64,000 nucleotides of DNA from Hygrophila difformis (GCA_030278955.1 JAOANR010000006.1:58742915-58806914), one strand, 5' to 3'. Shown: positions 1-11,497, counted from the stretch's first letter. Numbers and translations are program-made. The notes: generated by a model not told the origin, from the letters alone.

Positions 1-1400
1 TTGAAGTAATCTTCAAAACCACAAGTTCACAACATAGATTAGTTCATGACCAAAAAAAAAAAAAAAATGAACTGTATAAAGCAAACTCCGGAGCCATATA
101 ACTATTAGGCAAACCTTCGTTGGAGGATATTTTGAAAAAGGACTAAAAGGAGCATGGCATTTTTGTTGTAAGACACATTCAAATTCAGTTCATAAAGAAT
201 TACAAATATTAGAGATTATCAAGTAAAATTGGAAAAGATTCAACATTGTAGAGGCCATTAAAAAAGATAATCAACCAACGGAGGCAAAATCGGAGGTGGA
301 GGTTCAACTCTTGAGGCAAAATCGTGAGCGGAAGAGAGGCAGATAGCGGAAGGCTGGGCTGGGTTTTATGCAGGTAGCGGCGGTGGCGGATGAGAGCTCC
401 GATGTAGCAGCGGCGGTGTTAGGGTTTTGGGATCTCAAATCGCTGCTGGGCAAAACACCGTTGCTAACTCAATTTACTATCACAAAACCAAAGAACAGAA
501 TCTCCATTGTTCATTCCAAAATTTCTAAATCTTATTCGACCAATTTCACAAAAGAACAGAAAATCTTTTGGATTCATACACATTGAAATAAAAACTAACC
601 TTGGTAGGATTGAACTCCTCCATCTTCTGCAATTCTCGAGCTCAGCCTACGATTTTTCTTGTTCCTTGTCTTTCGTTTCAAGTTCTTCATGGAATTTTTT
701 TTTTCGGAATCTACTCGGCCTTCTTGAGATTCAATTTCTGAAGCTTTTCTTGCAAATCTTGAAACTCGTTCTCGAGTTGAAGAGAAAATTGGGGAAAATC
801 CGAACTGGAGATTTAAATTTTGAATCGTGGGAGAAAGGGCAGGGATTCAAGGTTGTGAAGAAGAGGGCAGATAAAGCTTAGCTTTGAAAGAGAAAGTCAT
901 GACAAACTCAAAAATTTAAAAATTGAAAGTAAGTCTGTCATCTTTCCAATAGAAGAAGGAAATTTGAATTTTGAATTTTGAATTCAGAACCTTTCACGCT
1001 GAGATTTTGGGGAGAATTTGGGGATTGGGAGAGGAGGATTTTTACTTGAACCAAGCTATCACTGTTCATAAGCCAAATATTGTGAGAAGAAAATACTGTT
1101 CATAAGCCATATTACTGTAATTACTGTAGATAAGGGCAAGCCTTTTTTTATTATAATAGATAGATAGTTAATAAATCAACGTGGTTGTAACTAGAAAATG
1201 ATGAGTGCATCGATGCTTCCATTCTGCAAACTTGCCCAATGATACCTACACCGAATTAGAAGCAAGTTTGGTGCTGACTAATACAGTGCCGCTGATCTTG
1301 GGATGGAAATGAAAATAAAATTGAACAGGGCTTAATTAATCTCTCATCATATATAAATATAATACTGTAAATGATTAGCGCCGAATTGTTAGATGCTCCA
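1..1400. other. Unassigned region with gene-like debris
   Basis: No intact gene is visible. GC-richer patches at 290-450 and short 'exon-like' stretches hint at captured or decayed gene pieces. Simple AT-rich sequence follows 900. A poly(A) run sits at 51-67. Confidence 0.4.
600..778 (-). pseudogene. Coiled-coil gene fragment, broken
   Basis: Read on the minus strand, this stretch gives Leu/Glu/Lys-rich heptads (for example LQEKLQKLNLKKAE, later HEELETKDKEQEK). Two stop codons and at least one frameshift interrupt them. It looks like a decayed exon of a coiled-coil protein. The family cannot be named. A possible splice donor (AAG then GTTAGT) lies just past the end of the fragment, which argues for an exon captured with its intron. 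Confidence 0.3.
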
Positions 1401-1423
1401 ATTTTGGCACCACCCAATTATTA

Positions 1424-1679
1424 CCCCGTTCCTTAATATTTGTCACGGACTCACATTTCACGCAATCCAATACACATTTTTAATATGTAATAACTCAAAT
1501 TGCATCAAAGTTGACTATATGAAAATATGATATTCTAAATATATGCGATTCGACAAATACAACAAGATCTCACTTGACTATATTTTATCTTACCTAAATC
1601 TATTAAAAAGTTGAATCAAAGTTACTCAATGAACAGTGACAAAACCACCAATGTGTCAATAATTCAGGAACGGAGGAAG
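1424..1679. mobile_element. Stowaway-like MITE 1
   Basis: The imperfect terminal inverted repeats read CCCCGTTCCTTAATATTTGTC and, at the far end, GGAACGGAGGAAG. TA dinucleotides flank both sides (1422-1423 and 1680-1681). The interior shares the core AAGATCTCACTTGACTATATTT with other MITEs in the window. It is non-coding. The call rests on the TA target duplication and the TIR class. Confidence 0.75.
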
Positions 1680-2225
1680 TATTATCATTCCAAATATTTA
1701 GAATCATATAGGAATAGGACTACCGCTCCACAGGACATGGTATTATTCATCCTTCTCAAATTCATTGATGCCTCTTTCATCAGGATGGAGTAGAAACAAG
1801 AACACTATTTATGTTCTACGTGCTTTGTGCAGATGATGCTTCTTCTTCTTCCAGCAGGATGGAGCAGCAACAGAAAGACTCGTGAGAAAGAGGTTACATG
1901 CTACAGTTACGGATTTAAAGTTAACTGACAGATCCCCGGATTAATAGCACAGATTAGCAGGAAAGAAACCAACAGAATAACAGAATGGTTTGCTTTGTTT
2001 GCGGGTAGTCAGAACAACAGATCAATAACCAAATCAGGAGGAAGAGTTAGTTTGTTTATGATTCTCTAATCCTGCTCTGGAGATACCAATCTAGGCATTG
2101 CATTTCACTAGCTCATAAGACCGATTGAATACGTCAATGCAATTCTCAACATTCAGTTATCATCGCTTAGGTGTCACTAAAATAGGAGAAGGATCGCAAA
2201 ACTCAAATTTTGCGTAATGATGTTA

Positions 2226-2480
2226 CTCCCTCCGTTCCTTTTTAGTTGTCTCTTTCAGCTCAATTTCAATAACCAAGGTTTGCATTAATTAACTCATAAA
2301 ATTACATTTTTACCCTTCAACTAAACTTATTCTTAATAAATGTCAACAAATAGCATTTATGTAAAGTGAAGGGCAATATAGTAAAAACATAGCATAACTA
2401 CCTATAACTACCTATAAATGACAACTATTTTGGAACAATTTTTACTCTCTGAAAAGACAACTAAAAAGGAACGGAGGGAG
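2226..2480. mobile_element. Stowaway-like MITE 2
   Basis: The near-perfect long terminal inverted repeats start CTCCCTCCGTTCCTTTTTAG and end with its complement CTAAAAAGGAACGGAGGGAG. TA flanks lie at 2224-2225 and 2481-2482. The element is 255 bp and non-coding. Its interior differs from the MITE 1 family, so it is a separate subfamily. Confidence 0.9.
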
Positions 2481-2793
2481 TATTAAGGAGGCTTTACGAG
2501 GAGTTGCTAATAGCAGTTTCGTAATATACTTGTTGGGAACCAGTTTTGAGCAAATGTGTTCACAACCGATGTCTGAAATCATTTTAATTATTGAAAGATC
2601 TGAAAAAGCCAAAAGTATTCTATTGAAAGATCTAAAATCATTTTAATTATTGCTTTCCCATCCCAATAATAGTTCCTAATGCCTGAGAAAATGAAACTAT
2701 CAATTATGAGTTCAATAACCATAATTTCAATTCTTGTTTTTAAATATCTATTGAGAGTCCAACATCCGGCACAGTTGTATAAATAAACATATA

Positions 2794-3055
2794 CTCCCTC
2801 CGTTTTTATAAGATTGAAACATGTGAATAGTAATTACTATTCACAGTGTAATTTTGATTCAATCTTTAACACAGTTATATAAGATAAAACATATTCAAGT
2901 GAGATCTTATTGGATTCGTCTAATCGCGTAGTTTTATAATATCAAATTTTTATAATTTTTACTTTTATACAATTTGAGATATTAAACATTAAAAATATGC
3001 ATTAAATTGCATGAAAAACTTGAATGTTACAATTTTTTTTGAAACGGATGAAGTA
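2794..3055. mobile_element. Stowaway-like MITE 3, diverged
   Basis: The left end is CTCCCTCCGTTTTTATAAGA. The right end is the degraded complement GAAACGGATGAAG, followed by TA. The interior is the MITE 1 core in the opposite orientation (AAGTGAGATCTTATTGGATTCG). Decay of the right TIR suggests an older insertion. Confidence 0.7.
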
Positions 3056-3299
3056 GTATAATTCTATTATCATTCGTTTGTGTACAGAATTATTATATGC
3101 TGAATATACCCCATTCAGCATAAACACACGATAAATCCATCCCATTCAACATAATAACTATTCTGTCGGTTTTCCACTAAGAAAGATACAGATTTCAATT
3201 AAATTCTTGTTTTCTAATACAAAATATCATAAAAGCAAGAGTGTAGAAAAAATTAAATTAAAGCAATTACACTGTATTGAGTCTTTCAATTTGAACCTT

Positions 3300-3600
3300 C
3301 ACTATCTTCATCTGAGGTCTCTTACTCTCTTCCCAAATCCAACGCAGCCAAAGTCAATTCCTGAAAAATATTTCATTGGTCTTTCAAAATAAGCGATGAT
3401 TAATTACTCATGTTTTCTCATGAAAAACTGTTTTATCAAAGCCAACATTCGTACAATTTATTGAGGCTTTTAATTTCTTTATTTTTCATTGTTTTCTTCT
3501 CTTGATTTCTCTCCCTCCTCAACTCCAACGCAGCCAATGTCAATTCCTGATAAACATTTAGTTGGAAAGCCAAATTAGAGATAAACTCCCCATGAAAAGT
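3300..3600. repeat. Diverged direct repeat pair downstream of NLR exon 4
   Basis: Two related blocks occur near 3326-3382 and 3517-3566. Both contain CCAACGCAGCC, then A(A/T)GTCAATTCCTGA and an ATTTAGTTGG / ATTTCATTGG-type end. They may be a duplicated piece of the NLR 3' end. No reading frame is persuasive. Confidence 0.55.
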
Positions 3601-3642
3601 GACCAACAAGATAGTGATTAGTGTGTACTTTTTTTGGATAAT

Positions 3643-4129
3643 TTATTTGTAAGAGAGAGAGAGAGAGAGAGTGAGAGAGAGAGAGATACCCTCTTTTGGC
3701 CACAACACATTGTGGCGAAAAGTGTTCAAATCCTTCATTTCCTCCAAATCAGCTTCATTAAATAGTTCTGTGTCTATCACCAATATCTCTAATTTTGGTG
3801 TAGGTAGAGGTACCAACGTGAGAAACTTCATTTGTGGACAACCTGTGATGATTGCTGTTTGTAATAATGGCAACTCAAGGCCACATTCACTAAACATCTT
3901 CAGCAGAGGAAGATTTGCAATTCCCATTGTTTGCAAACTTGGGAATACCACTGAATTCATATCTTTTTTCCTCTTCTTCACCTGTTATCACTTTTGTGAT
4001 GCCTCTGCAATTCTTGATTTCTAGCCTATGACAGCTCAAGATATTTTCCGCCGCCATTGAAGATGAACATAAACTTGAAATGGCGTTGCAATTTTTTATT
4101 TTTAATATTTCCAATCCTCTGCATTTAAT
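3643..4129 (-). pseudogene. NLR gene exon 4 (LRR), frameshifted
   Basis: The minus-strand acceptor TTGCAG precedes 4129. A donor GTATCT follows 3690, matching the GTAT donors of the other LRR exons of this gene. The exon proper is therefore 4129-3690, 440 nt. The two other short LRR exons of this gene are exact multiples of three, so 440 implies a one-base loss. Two reading frames are indeed used: the N-terminal half reads LRR in one frame (LEILKIKNCNAISSL) and the C-terminal half in another (FPSLQTMGIANLPLLKMF). The switch falls near 3965-3975 in a run of A/G. The part left of 3690 is low-complexity GA repeat. Exon 4 belongs to the gene whose NB-ARC lies at 19.1-21.7 kb. Confidence 0.75.
3652..3686. 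repeat. (GA)n microsatellite
   Basis: A run of GA dinucleotides abuts the presumed splice donor of the NLR LRR exon. Confidence 0.9.
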
Positions 4130-4315
4130 CTGCAATTTGTGATGCTACTCATTATTCACATAGACAATCTTTCCACTCTTTTGTACGCTACCTAGCTATG
4201 TCAATTAGTTAGGGTGGTGTCTGTGAACACACAAATGGCAGCACATCATATGATTCATATCAACAAAAAATTATGATCCAATTTAGCTAATCCAACGATT
4301 TTAAATATTAATATA

Positions 4316-4505
4316 CTCTCTCCGTTCCATTCCAAATGTCATACTTACTATTTTTGGATGTCCAATTACAAATATCTTCTTTCAATAAATAGAAATAATT
4401 TTCCCCTCCAACAACTATGTGGACCCCATCATATACTCACAAACCAACGCTATCTTAATTCTCGTGTCAAACAGTAACAAGACACTTGGGGTGGGACGGA
4501 GGGAG
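4316..4505. mobile_element. Stowaway-like MITE 4
   Basis: The ends are CTCTCTCCGTTCCATTCC and the complement GGGGTGGGACGGAGGGAG. TA flanks lie at 4314-4315 and 4506-4507. The element is 190 bp and non-coding. It lies in the NLR intron between exons 3 and 4. Confidence 0.85.
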
Positions 4506-4612
4506 TATTATATAACGTTATCTTTAACTAATCATTTCTATAATTTTCTTAGATTCATAGATCCTTCAATACATAGGTACATAGATTAGTATGTTATCCA
4601 ACTTAAAATATA

Positions 4613-4872
4613 CTCCCTCTGTCCCATTTAAGATGTCTTGTTTCATTTTTGCACACAATCCAATTCACTTTTTCAATCGTTAATATCTCAAAATATATAC
4701 AACAAAAAATTATGTAAAATATATATTATAAAACTACATGATTGTACGATTCTAACAAGATCCAACTCGATTATTTTTTCTCAAAAATATACTGAGAATA
4801 ATATTAAGTCGAAGTTAAACAATGAACAGTACCAAAAAGTCAAACCAGACATCTTGTCTGGGACGGAGGGAG
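4613..4872. mobile_element. Stowaway-like MITE 5
   Basis: The ends are CTCCCTCTGTCCCATTTAAG and the complement CTTGTCTGGGACGGAGGGAG. TA flanks lie at 4611-4612 and 4873-4874. The interior carries the MITE 1 family core. Its right TATATAT flank is where Helitron 1 begins, only 6 bp away. Confidence 0.9.
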
Positions 4873-5952
4873 TATATATCTATTTATATAAGTGTGACCT
4901 CCTCAATTGAAAGACCATTTTACCCTTGAGTTTTAAAATTTTTACATTACATGTTTGGCCCTCGTTTTATCCCAAAATCGATCGCAGCCTCCAACACAAT
5001 CCATCAGCTTCCTTCGTAGTTACTCTACAAGATTTATGTGCTAAACCCTAGATCTGCGAACCGTTTTGGTGAGGAGAAGAAGCAAAGGTGGGTTACAATT
5101 CAGTTGCTTTCATTTTCTCTGCTTTACCGTTCCTTTTTATGATGTGCCGGAATTTCGCGTGGCGATGGGGCTTCGCGGGGTCACTTTGGGGCGGCGCCGG
5201 GAGGAGGAGGACCCGCTGACCCTATCGCGCCATCGAGGGGCCGGCGTCGCTTGGCGGCGGCTAGGAGCGGAAGGCTGCTGGGCAGCGCCGGCCAGCAGCA
5301 ACGCTGTTGCTAAGTTGGTCGGCGGCAATGGGCTCCCTTCGTACGCGGGTGATGGTGGCTGAGGTGATGTTTAGTCGCAGTGGTCAAGATGTTTCCGTTG
5401 CATAGGTTTTTTTGATATTTGTGGATGATAGGCTTAATTGTTCGTTCTCTTGAATTCTGCGGATTTTTATCCTTATTTCAGTTTTCTCAGTATGCGTGTT
5501 TAATTGTAAAAAGAATGCTGTACTTGTAAATTGTAGTAGTCTTTCATTCTCTCATTGTAACCTGGTGAAGCTAGAAACATGAAAAATCAATCTGTTTTCG
5601 ATTATTTGTATTAATGTTTCATTATGCTTTGATAGCCTAACCTGGAAGATGAAGTGAACAAAGCCACAACGATTAGCCGAGAGAAGCTGCTCAGGAACAT
5701 AATGTTGGATAACTAGATTAAGCTCTATTCCGCTTATGTAAGCATATCCGAATTACATTGAATCATTTATGTATGTATGTTTCCCTTTATATTTGTGCTT
5801 TAGGATTTTGGTGATCTATATAATGCTTTTGTTGCAAAACTCGACTGCTGGAGTTTGGAATTAAGTTTGCGAAGTAGTTCGGAATTTTTTTGTGATATAA
5901 GTCTCCTGAAACCTTCAACAACTTACGAATCAAAATAAAACAGAATATGAGT

Positions 5953-6237
5953 CTCACGGATCATCCTATGGAGATCATCCTGGGCTTCAGAGATCCTTTC
6001 CCTGTCGTTGCTGTCGACCACAAAGATCAGCCCTTGTGTGTTCTGAAAATAGTGACTCCATAATGGCCGTATATGCAAATCAATTTGCAAAAGATTTCTA
6101 AGCACTATTAGGGCCAGTAATATGCTTTTCATGATTTCTTGAATCAAAAGTTGGAATAAGTACCTTATATTGGCCTCCAACATCCCACAAGTGAAGCTTA
6201 CGTCTTTATACTCCATCGAATCCACATTGAAGCCTAT
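5953..6237 (-). pseudogene. ADP-ribosylation factor (ARF) gene fragment
   Basis: The minus strand encodes the ARF switch region: [15 protein letters not shown], then WDVGGQ in a shifted frame, then after a retained intron [21 protein letters not shown] and the [15 protein letters not shown] segment. ARFs are small GTPases of vesicle budding. WDVGGQ is their switch II and the [16 protein letters not shown] block is highly conserved. Three breaks are seen. There is a one-base loss before WDVGGQ. The intron acceptor reads TTTGCAT where TTTGCAG is expected (6072-6078). The P-loop and C-terminal parts are absent. The fragment was captured as genomic DNA, since the intron (6163 to about 6073) is still there. 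It cannot make an ARF. Confidence 0.85.
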
Positions 6238-6380
6238 GATCCATTAACAAAGACTTCTAACAATTATGGGAGCAAAAGAGAAAGTGTTGCAGAATTAGTT
6301 TAGGACCAATGAACCATCTTCCAAATTACATTAGGATTTTTGTGCTATCATTCTTTAGATTAATTCAAATTAAATCAGCT

Positions 6381-6463
6381 ATTTTGACGGGACTAGTGAT
6401 AATGCAGGATGAAGCTGTCTGGTGTCTGGCGCTTGGTGGATCCTGCATTAAGATCGTCAAAAT
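6381..6463. repeat. Imperfect hairpin within Helitron 1
   Basis: The arms 6381-6389 and 6455-6463 pair (ATTTTGACG), as do 6401-6410 and 6440-6449 (AATGCAGGAT). An asymmetric internal bulge and a 29-nt loop lie between. It could be a MITE remnant or a small foldback RNA. No known miRNA was recognised in it. Confidence 0.6.
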
Positions 6464-7317
6464 ATTGACCAATTAATATTTTTGTGAACTTCTATTCAGG
6501 TATATCCAGAGGCACAATTGTAGAAAAGAGTATTTTAGATTTTACATGTTCGGCTGATCTCTTTACTTGGGAACTAAACAGCAGAACTGATATGGAGTAT
6601 AAAATTTGTTGGGTCTACTGCTTAGAGAATTGACATGGTGTTGGCACTAATCTTTTTCAACTGTGCAAATATCTAAATTGAATATATATAGTGGGGTGGA
6701 TGACAATACTATCTTCAAGACTGATATACAATGTCTAATTGAACTTTGCAACATCTTTTCCATGTAGAGATCACAACATGAATGCTGAACAGCAGTTTGG
6801 TTAATAATAGGATCATGTGGCGGTCTTCCCTTTCGTTATTTTCATTTTTGTTTAGTTGATGCACTTTTACAGAGAGCTTGACAGTTGATTCAAATATTTT
6901 TACACACACGGCTGCTTGTATTGTAACTATTATTGCACTTCTTTCTTTTTATCGTCTTTAAAATATGCCTCTCTTCGTTTTATAAGACTCTATGCCTCTG
7001 TTTATAAGCTCTTGAATTTCTGATTGCAATAACAACATACATGTTCTCATATTCACTCCAAGATTTGGTGAATGTTACTTTTGTTGAGGAATTTATTGTG
7101 GTATTTTTTTTCTCTCTTCTGCCATGTTTGTAATATATGAAAATTTCTTTTTCCAAATTCAGTTCCGGAATACAAAATCAATGTCCTTGGGACAAGTTTC
7201 TTACCCCAACCAAAAGTAAGTTATCTCTTGTACTTCTCCATTGGTTGCCTGCTGGTCAGTCCCTATTTGATCTATGAACATGTGATGAAATCAGATGTTT
7301 CTGTTCCCTATCAGGTT

Positions 7318-7385
7318 GATCAGTTGATGCACCTGTTGTCGCATTCAAGTTAAAGCAAATAGCAGACTACAGGGGCAAGCTTCTG
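7318..7385 (+). pseudogene. Possible RPA1-like OB-fold exon scrap
   Basis: One frame reads PVVAFKLKQIADYRGKLLTV. This resembles the start of an OB-fold in the large subunit of replication protein A, where 'PVxAIKxxxVxDYxGxxLST' is typical. The match covers about 20 residues and ends at a stop, so the call is weak. Plant Helitrons often carry RPA-like sequences, which makes it plausible either as an original Helitron part or as a capture. Confidence 0.3.
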
Positions 7386-9365
7386 ACAGTGGCGTGGAGG
7401 CCGGAGGCGTGACAGCTAGGGACCAGAAGTTGGAAATGTGATTGATTACTATGAACCTCTGATTATATATATCGTGTATAGAGTATTTGAATATAGTTTC
7501 ATTTAATAAATCATTTAATTTTGTCTCCATTATACTGCTAATTATCAAATGGAGCCTTTCTCTCTTTAATACGTGGTGCTGTAGTCCAAGTTGCTCATAA
7601 ATAAAAGCATACATTCTCAAAATTATAGAATCATGAGTAATTAAAAGTACCAGCTCAGCCCCTTCCGCTTCCTCGCGATTCTCACACAGCTGCTGGCCTG
7701 ATGGTAACGACGGCCTGGTGTGGTGGTGGTGATGGTGGTTGGTCGGTGGGAGCTGGGAGGTGGTGGACTGGTGATTTTCAAAATTATAGAATCATGGTTA
7801 TTTATTTATTAATACTATTTCTTTATTTATTTTTAACTTTGGATATTATTTAGGTGGATATGCCAAATTCTATCTTGATTTGCAGATATGGTGTTACTCG
7901 ATTAAGATTTTGCTGTTTCTTTGTATTCATCATGACTCATCATTGAATTACTTACTGATCAATCCATATTCCATAACCATGGATTATAGTTCTTAGACAT
8001 TTACAGAAGACCGTGATTTCTGTGGAAGACATAGGAAGATTTTTCAACGTATCGGGCATCCAACCATTCACATGCAACAACAAAATATCTGTGTTCGTAA
8101 ACTATACTGGTGTTTCAAGTTGCGTCCAAATAATGGAATCAGAATCAGAATCAGAAGTATTCCACATGTCATCAATGCCATAGGAAACTTCTCAAGTTTG
8201 GGTACATGTATTGTTCAATTGCCTGCAAGGTATGGTAAATTTAAAACAATATTTTTCCTCATTGTTGTGTTACTGTAATTAATGGATGATGTTTTGTACA
8301 TTTTAGATGAATAGTAATAGCATGGAAGATGGTATGGCAAAGACCGATAGCATTAGTATTCAATGAGTTTAGGAACTGAATAAATAACTAATTACAATTA
8401 TTTGGTATTAATATTGTCATCACTGAGAATTACAATTTCTCTATGTAATTTGGATATTGCATTAGTAGGTTGGCTTATCTATTTCTCTTGTTAGATTTCT
8501 CGTGTGGTTTCTGATTTATGTCTGTGGATTTTGCAGTTATTAATGCGCATTGATGATTTGCAATTGGAGCCTTGTCGGAGAATAATACCACATTTGATTC
8601 GAGCTCTTCTTTTTCGGAGAATAATACCACCATATCACTAATGACTACCAGAAAAAAGCCCCTCGGGTACTTCTCCAGCTTACAGGTATTGCTCTCATAA
8701 CTTGTGTTCTTGTATTCATTAATAACTTTGCTCTAGCTCTTGTACTTTCTAATTTTGATGCTTAACCTTGTATTTGTTGTTTCTTGTTATAATTAAGTTG
8801 TATTTGTTGTTTCTTGTTATAATTAAGTTATGGAGGTCTGGGTGATGTTTCATGTTTGTCTTGGGTTGTATGAATAGATTTTGTTATGATTATTAATTTT
8901 TATGGCCTATTATTTAGGACTCTTTTGAGATATTTATTCCATCATGCACGCCAGGTATCTTCACAAGGTGGTGTATTTTTTCCACTTAACTTGATTGCCT
9001 TGTGACGGGTGAACTGCTTTTGCTGGAATACTAATGTTCTTCTAGCTTTTGATTGTATAAATTTCAACCAGAATTCATATATTTCCTTAAAAATAATAAA
9101 GAAAATTAAATCAATCTGGAAGTGATTCCAGAGTATTTCTTGAAATTTGATAGGGTTGTTGATGTACCTATCAAGCACTAAACCTAAGGTTACAAATAGA
9201 GGTTTCACTGCAGTGAAGCCTGCATAGAAACATCTTACATGGGTGTTGGTGAGGTTAGTCACTTTCTTTGATATTATTTATCCTCTCTTGTTTACTGTTT
9301 CGTAAACCTGATTATGCCCTTGGCTTGGGATTTCTTTTGATATAAATTAGATTACTCCTTTGCAG

Positions 9366-9586
9366 GGAGTTGCAATGCCGGCCATGAAAAATATACTGTC
9401 AAAATGGGTTCCTCTATCAGAATTCCGAGAAAGGTCGATTATTGGCATTCGTTTACAGTGGGATGTATGTAGGATTTGTAACTAGTTTGGCATTTTCACC
9501 TATGCTGATCCCTAAATTGGCTGGCCATCTGTCTTCATTCATTTGGTTCTTTGGCCACAGTCTGGGTCGCACTATGGCTTAACAAG
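9366..9586 (+). pseudogene. PHT4-type (ANTR) phosphate transporter exon fragment
   Basis: The plus strand after a TTTGCAG acceptor reads GVAMPAMKNILSKWVPLSE. In a shifted frame it then reads VYSGMYVGFVTSLAFSPMLI, and in a third frame FGSLATVWVALWLNK just before a GT donor. These match in order the consecutive conserved segments of plant PHT4/ANTR anion transporters of the major facilitator superfamily: the 'EGVAMPAMNN-KWxPxSERSRSLA', 'YSGMYxGSVTGLAFSP' and 'FGSLGxxWxxLW' blocks. At least two frameshifts break the frame. The fragment is about one exon of a gene of 500+ residues, captured by Helitron 1, and is not functional. Confidence 0.85.
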
Positions 9587-10525
9587 GTCAAATTCCAACT
9601 TTATGAGCTTTGAATTTAAATTACAAGCACAACTTCTCATTAAATGGTGATTTGGTATAGCTTCTGCCTTCTGAATATAGTGAGTTGTTGAAACCAATTT
9701 TTTTATAGATACAAGTTTATTAATCTGATAAGCTTCTCTTTTCTTTTAGTTTTTTTATTATATAGATATAAGTTGATGAGTGATGCTTAAGTTAATCCTA
9801 CAAAGATTTTTCTTTAGGTTCTCTATTTCTTTGGGAGTTTAAATTCAAGCTTTTCTCTTTTCATTCCTATCTTCCTTTTATTGATTGGCTATCCCAAAAA
9901 ACTTGGATGTGGGGTTTCTAATACTAATAATGTTCATGAAATTAAGGTATCTTCTAATTTCTTTCTAAAGCCTGCTATCTCCCTTTTTATTACATCTTTT
10001 TTTTTTTTTTTTTAAAAAAAAGTTTATATTCGTTAGTTTAGATGATGAGTGGAATAGGATGCTTCTATAGAAGCTAAGATTAATTTAATAGTTCAGTTTT
10101 CGTCATGTTGTTAGAATTCTCGCATTCCACTGTTGGATCGGCCGAAGTCCAGGGGTTTCTACTGGGTTCCAATATCTGCCTTTCTACCATTACATTTACA
10201 TATTAAGGTGTGCATTGTAAGCTGATAGCTCATCTGTATTCTCCTACTCATTTTCTATATATTTCAGCTTTTGTTTAGTTTATGTCTGATTTCATGCTTT
10301 CGATCTAACTGCATCTATCCGGAGTGTTAATACTTTGAAATGAATGCAAGAGCACAACACTATAATCTACCTATTTCAAACTATAAAATATGCACCATTA
10401 TAAACATAAATTATAACTCCTACACTCACTCACTCAAACTATTCAATTTGCTTGCTATCTTATAACATCATCCTTTTTAGCATTCATTCCAGACACGGGG
10501 CATCGCCCGTACCACACGAGCACTA

Positions 10526-10526
<1 letters not shown>

Positions 10527-10568
<42 letters not shown>

Positions 10569-10980
10569 AACTATCATGTAAAATTTGTTAAATTATAATA
10601 CACTGAAAATTGAAATACACAATATATCTCGCTAAAATAATTGAAATGAAAAATCGATCAAAAGATAAATCTATCTTTATTATCATGTTAAAACTTTCAA
10701 ATCTAATGATCAGTAACTTGCTGAGATCATATACAAACTAGATGAAATACATAATACATATCGCAAAAGTAAAATCGAAAACTCATTTATAAAATTCCTT
10801 GTAAAAATCGCTGAAATTTACAAAATAAAAATCGTTATAAAAATTTGCTGAAAAACATATTTATTTTACCATTGCTTAAAATTGCACTCATTATCTCGCT
10901 GAAAATTTCTATATATTTAGCTGTGTCTGTACAATTTGTTTAGAATGATAAATAGTAGATTAAAATGAAGAAAGCATTTA
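10527..10980. other. NLR intron remainder with (TA)n run
   Basis: A (TA)n tract at about 10529-10565 starts directly at the Helitron 3' junction. It may be the expanded target TATATA. The rest is AT-rich intronic sequence between NLR exons 3 and 4. No gene is seen. Confidence 0.7.
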
Positions 10981-11023
10981 ATTATATAATAATAATGAGA
11001 ATGAAACAATAAGCTAGAAATAC

Positions 11024-11497
11024 CTTTTGATTGCAGTTGAATAAAGAAAATGAGGTACCATCCTCACCATCGCGGCCTTCTTCACCTTCTCTAATGTCTT
11101 CGGAAATAAGCTCTCTCAGTTCTGGACAATGCTTGATGGACAAGTTCTTGAGCATAGGGAATTCAATGCTTTCAATTCCTTTACCGAAACTCTTCAGACT
11201 TGGTAACCATTCTAAGGTAATGGTCGTCAATTTTGGGAATGTTACAGTGGCATGACTTGCCTGTCCGTCCATCCTTAAGACGACATCTTCCATTCTATCA
11301 CACCTTTTGATTTTCAACTCACTAAGATTGGCCAAATTTTCAACCACAGATGAAGACGAGAATAAAGTCGTCATGTTGTTGCAGTTACATATGCTCAGTT
11401 CCTCCATTGTTTTAAAGGGGCATGAAGGCATGTTCATAAGACACAATATATTGCTTACTATATCACATTCAACAATTTCTGGTGTTCCAAATGTCAC
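11024..11497 (-). CDS. NLR gene exon 3 (LRR)
   Basis: The acceptor TTTTTCAG precedes 11497 and the donor GTATTTC follows 11024. The exon is 474 nt, exactly 158 codons, phase 0 at both ends. It encodes LRR units of the RPS2/At4g27190-like type (MEELSICNCNNMTTLFSSS, FPKLTTITLEWLPSLKSFGKGI, FPMLKNLSIKHCPELREL). These are the repeating 'FPxLxxLxIxxCPxLxxL' units that follow the NB-ARC of CC-NLRs. It is open throughout. Confidence 0.8.

Larger units (their letters stand above)
4879..10526 (+). mobile_element. Helitron 1, non-autonomous, gene-capturing
   Basis: The 5' end is TCTATTTATATAAGTGTGACC, preceded by A. The 3' end carries a GC-rich hairpin (GGGC-ATC-GCCC at about 10497-10507), then 15-16 nt later CTAG, followed by T. 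This is the A|TC...CTRR|T insertion signature of plant Helitrons. No Rep/helicase reading frame is present, so it is non-autonomous. It carries decayed pieces of at least two host genes, an ADP-ribosylation factor and a PHT4-type phosphate transporter. Its orientation is plus, opposite to the NLR gene whose intron it occupies. The 5' part (5040-5360) is GC-rich and resembles a captured first exon that I cannot name. Confidence 0.8.

Noticed and set aside
5066..5362. 98-aa GC-rich frame at the start of Helitron 1
   Set aside because: Probably a captured first exon in an unknown frame; both strands are open because of GC content. No family match recognised.
6401..6460. Known miRNA precursor (miR167- or miR172-like)
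   Set aside because: Only 8-10 bases match; the opposite arm does not match the expected star sequence.
7345..7620. 91-aa minus frame in Helitron 1
   Set aside because: No motif, and it overlaps the opposite-strand exon scraps; composition-driven.
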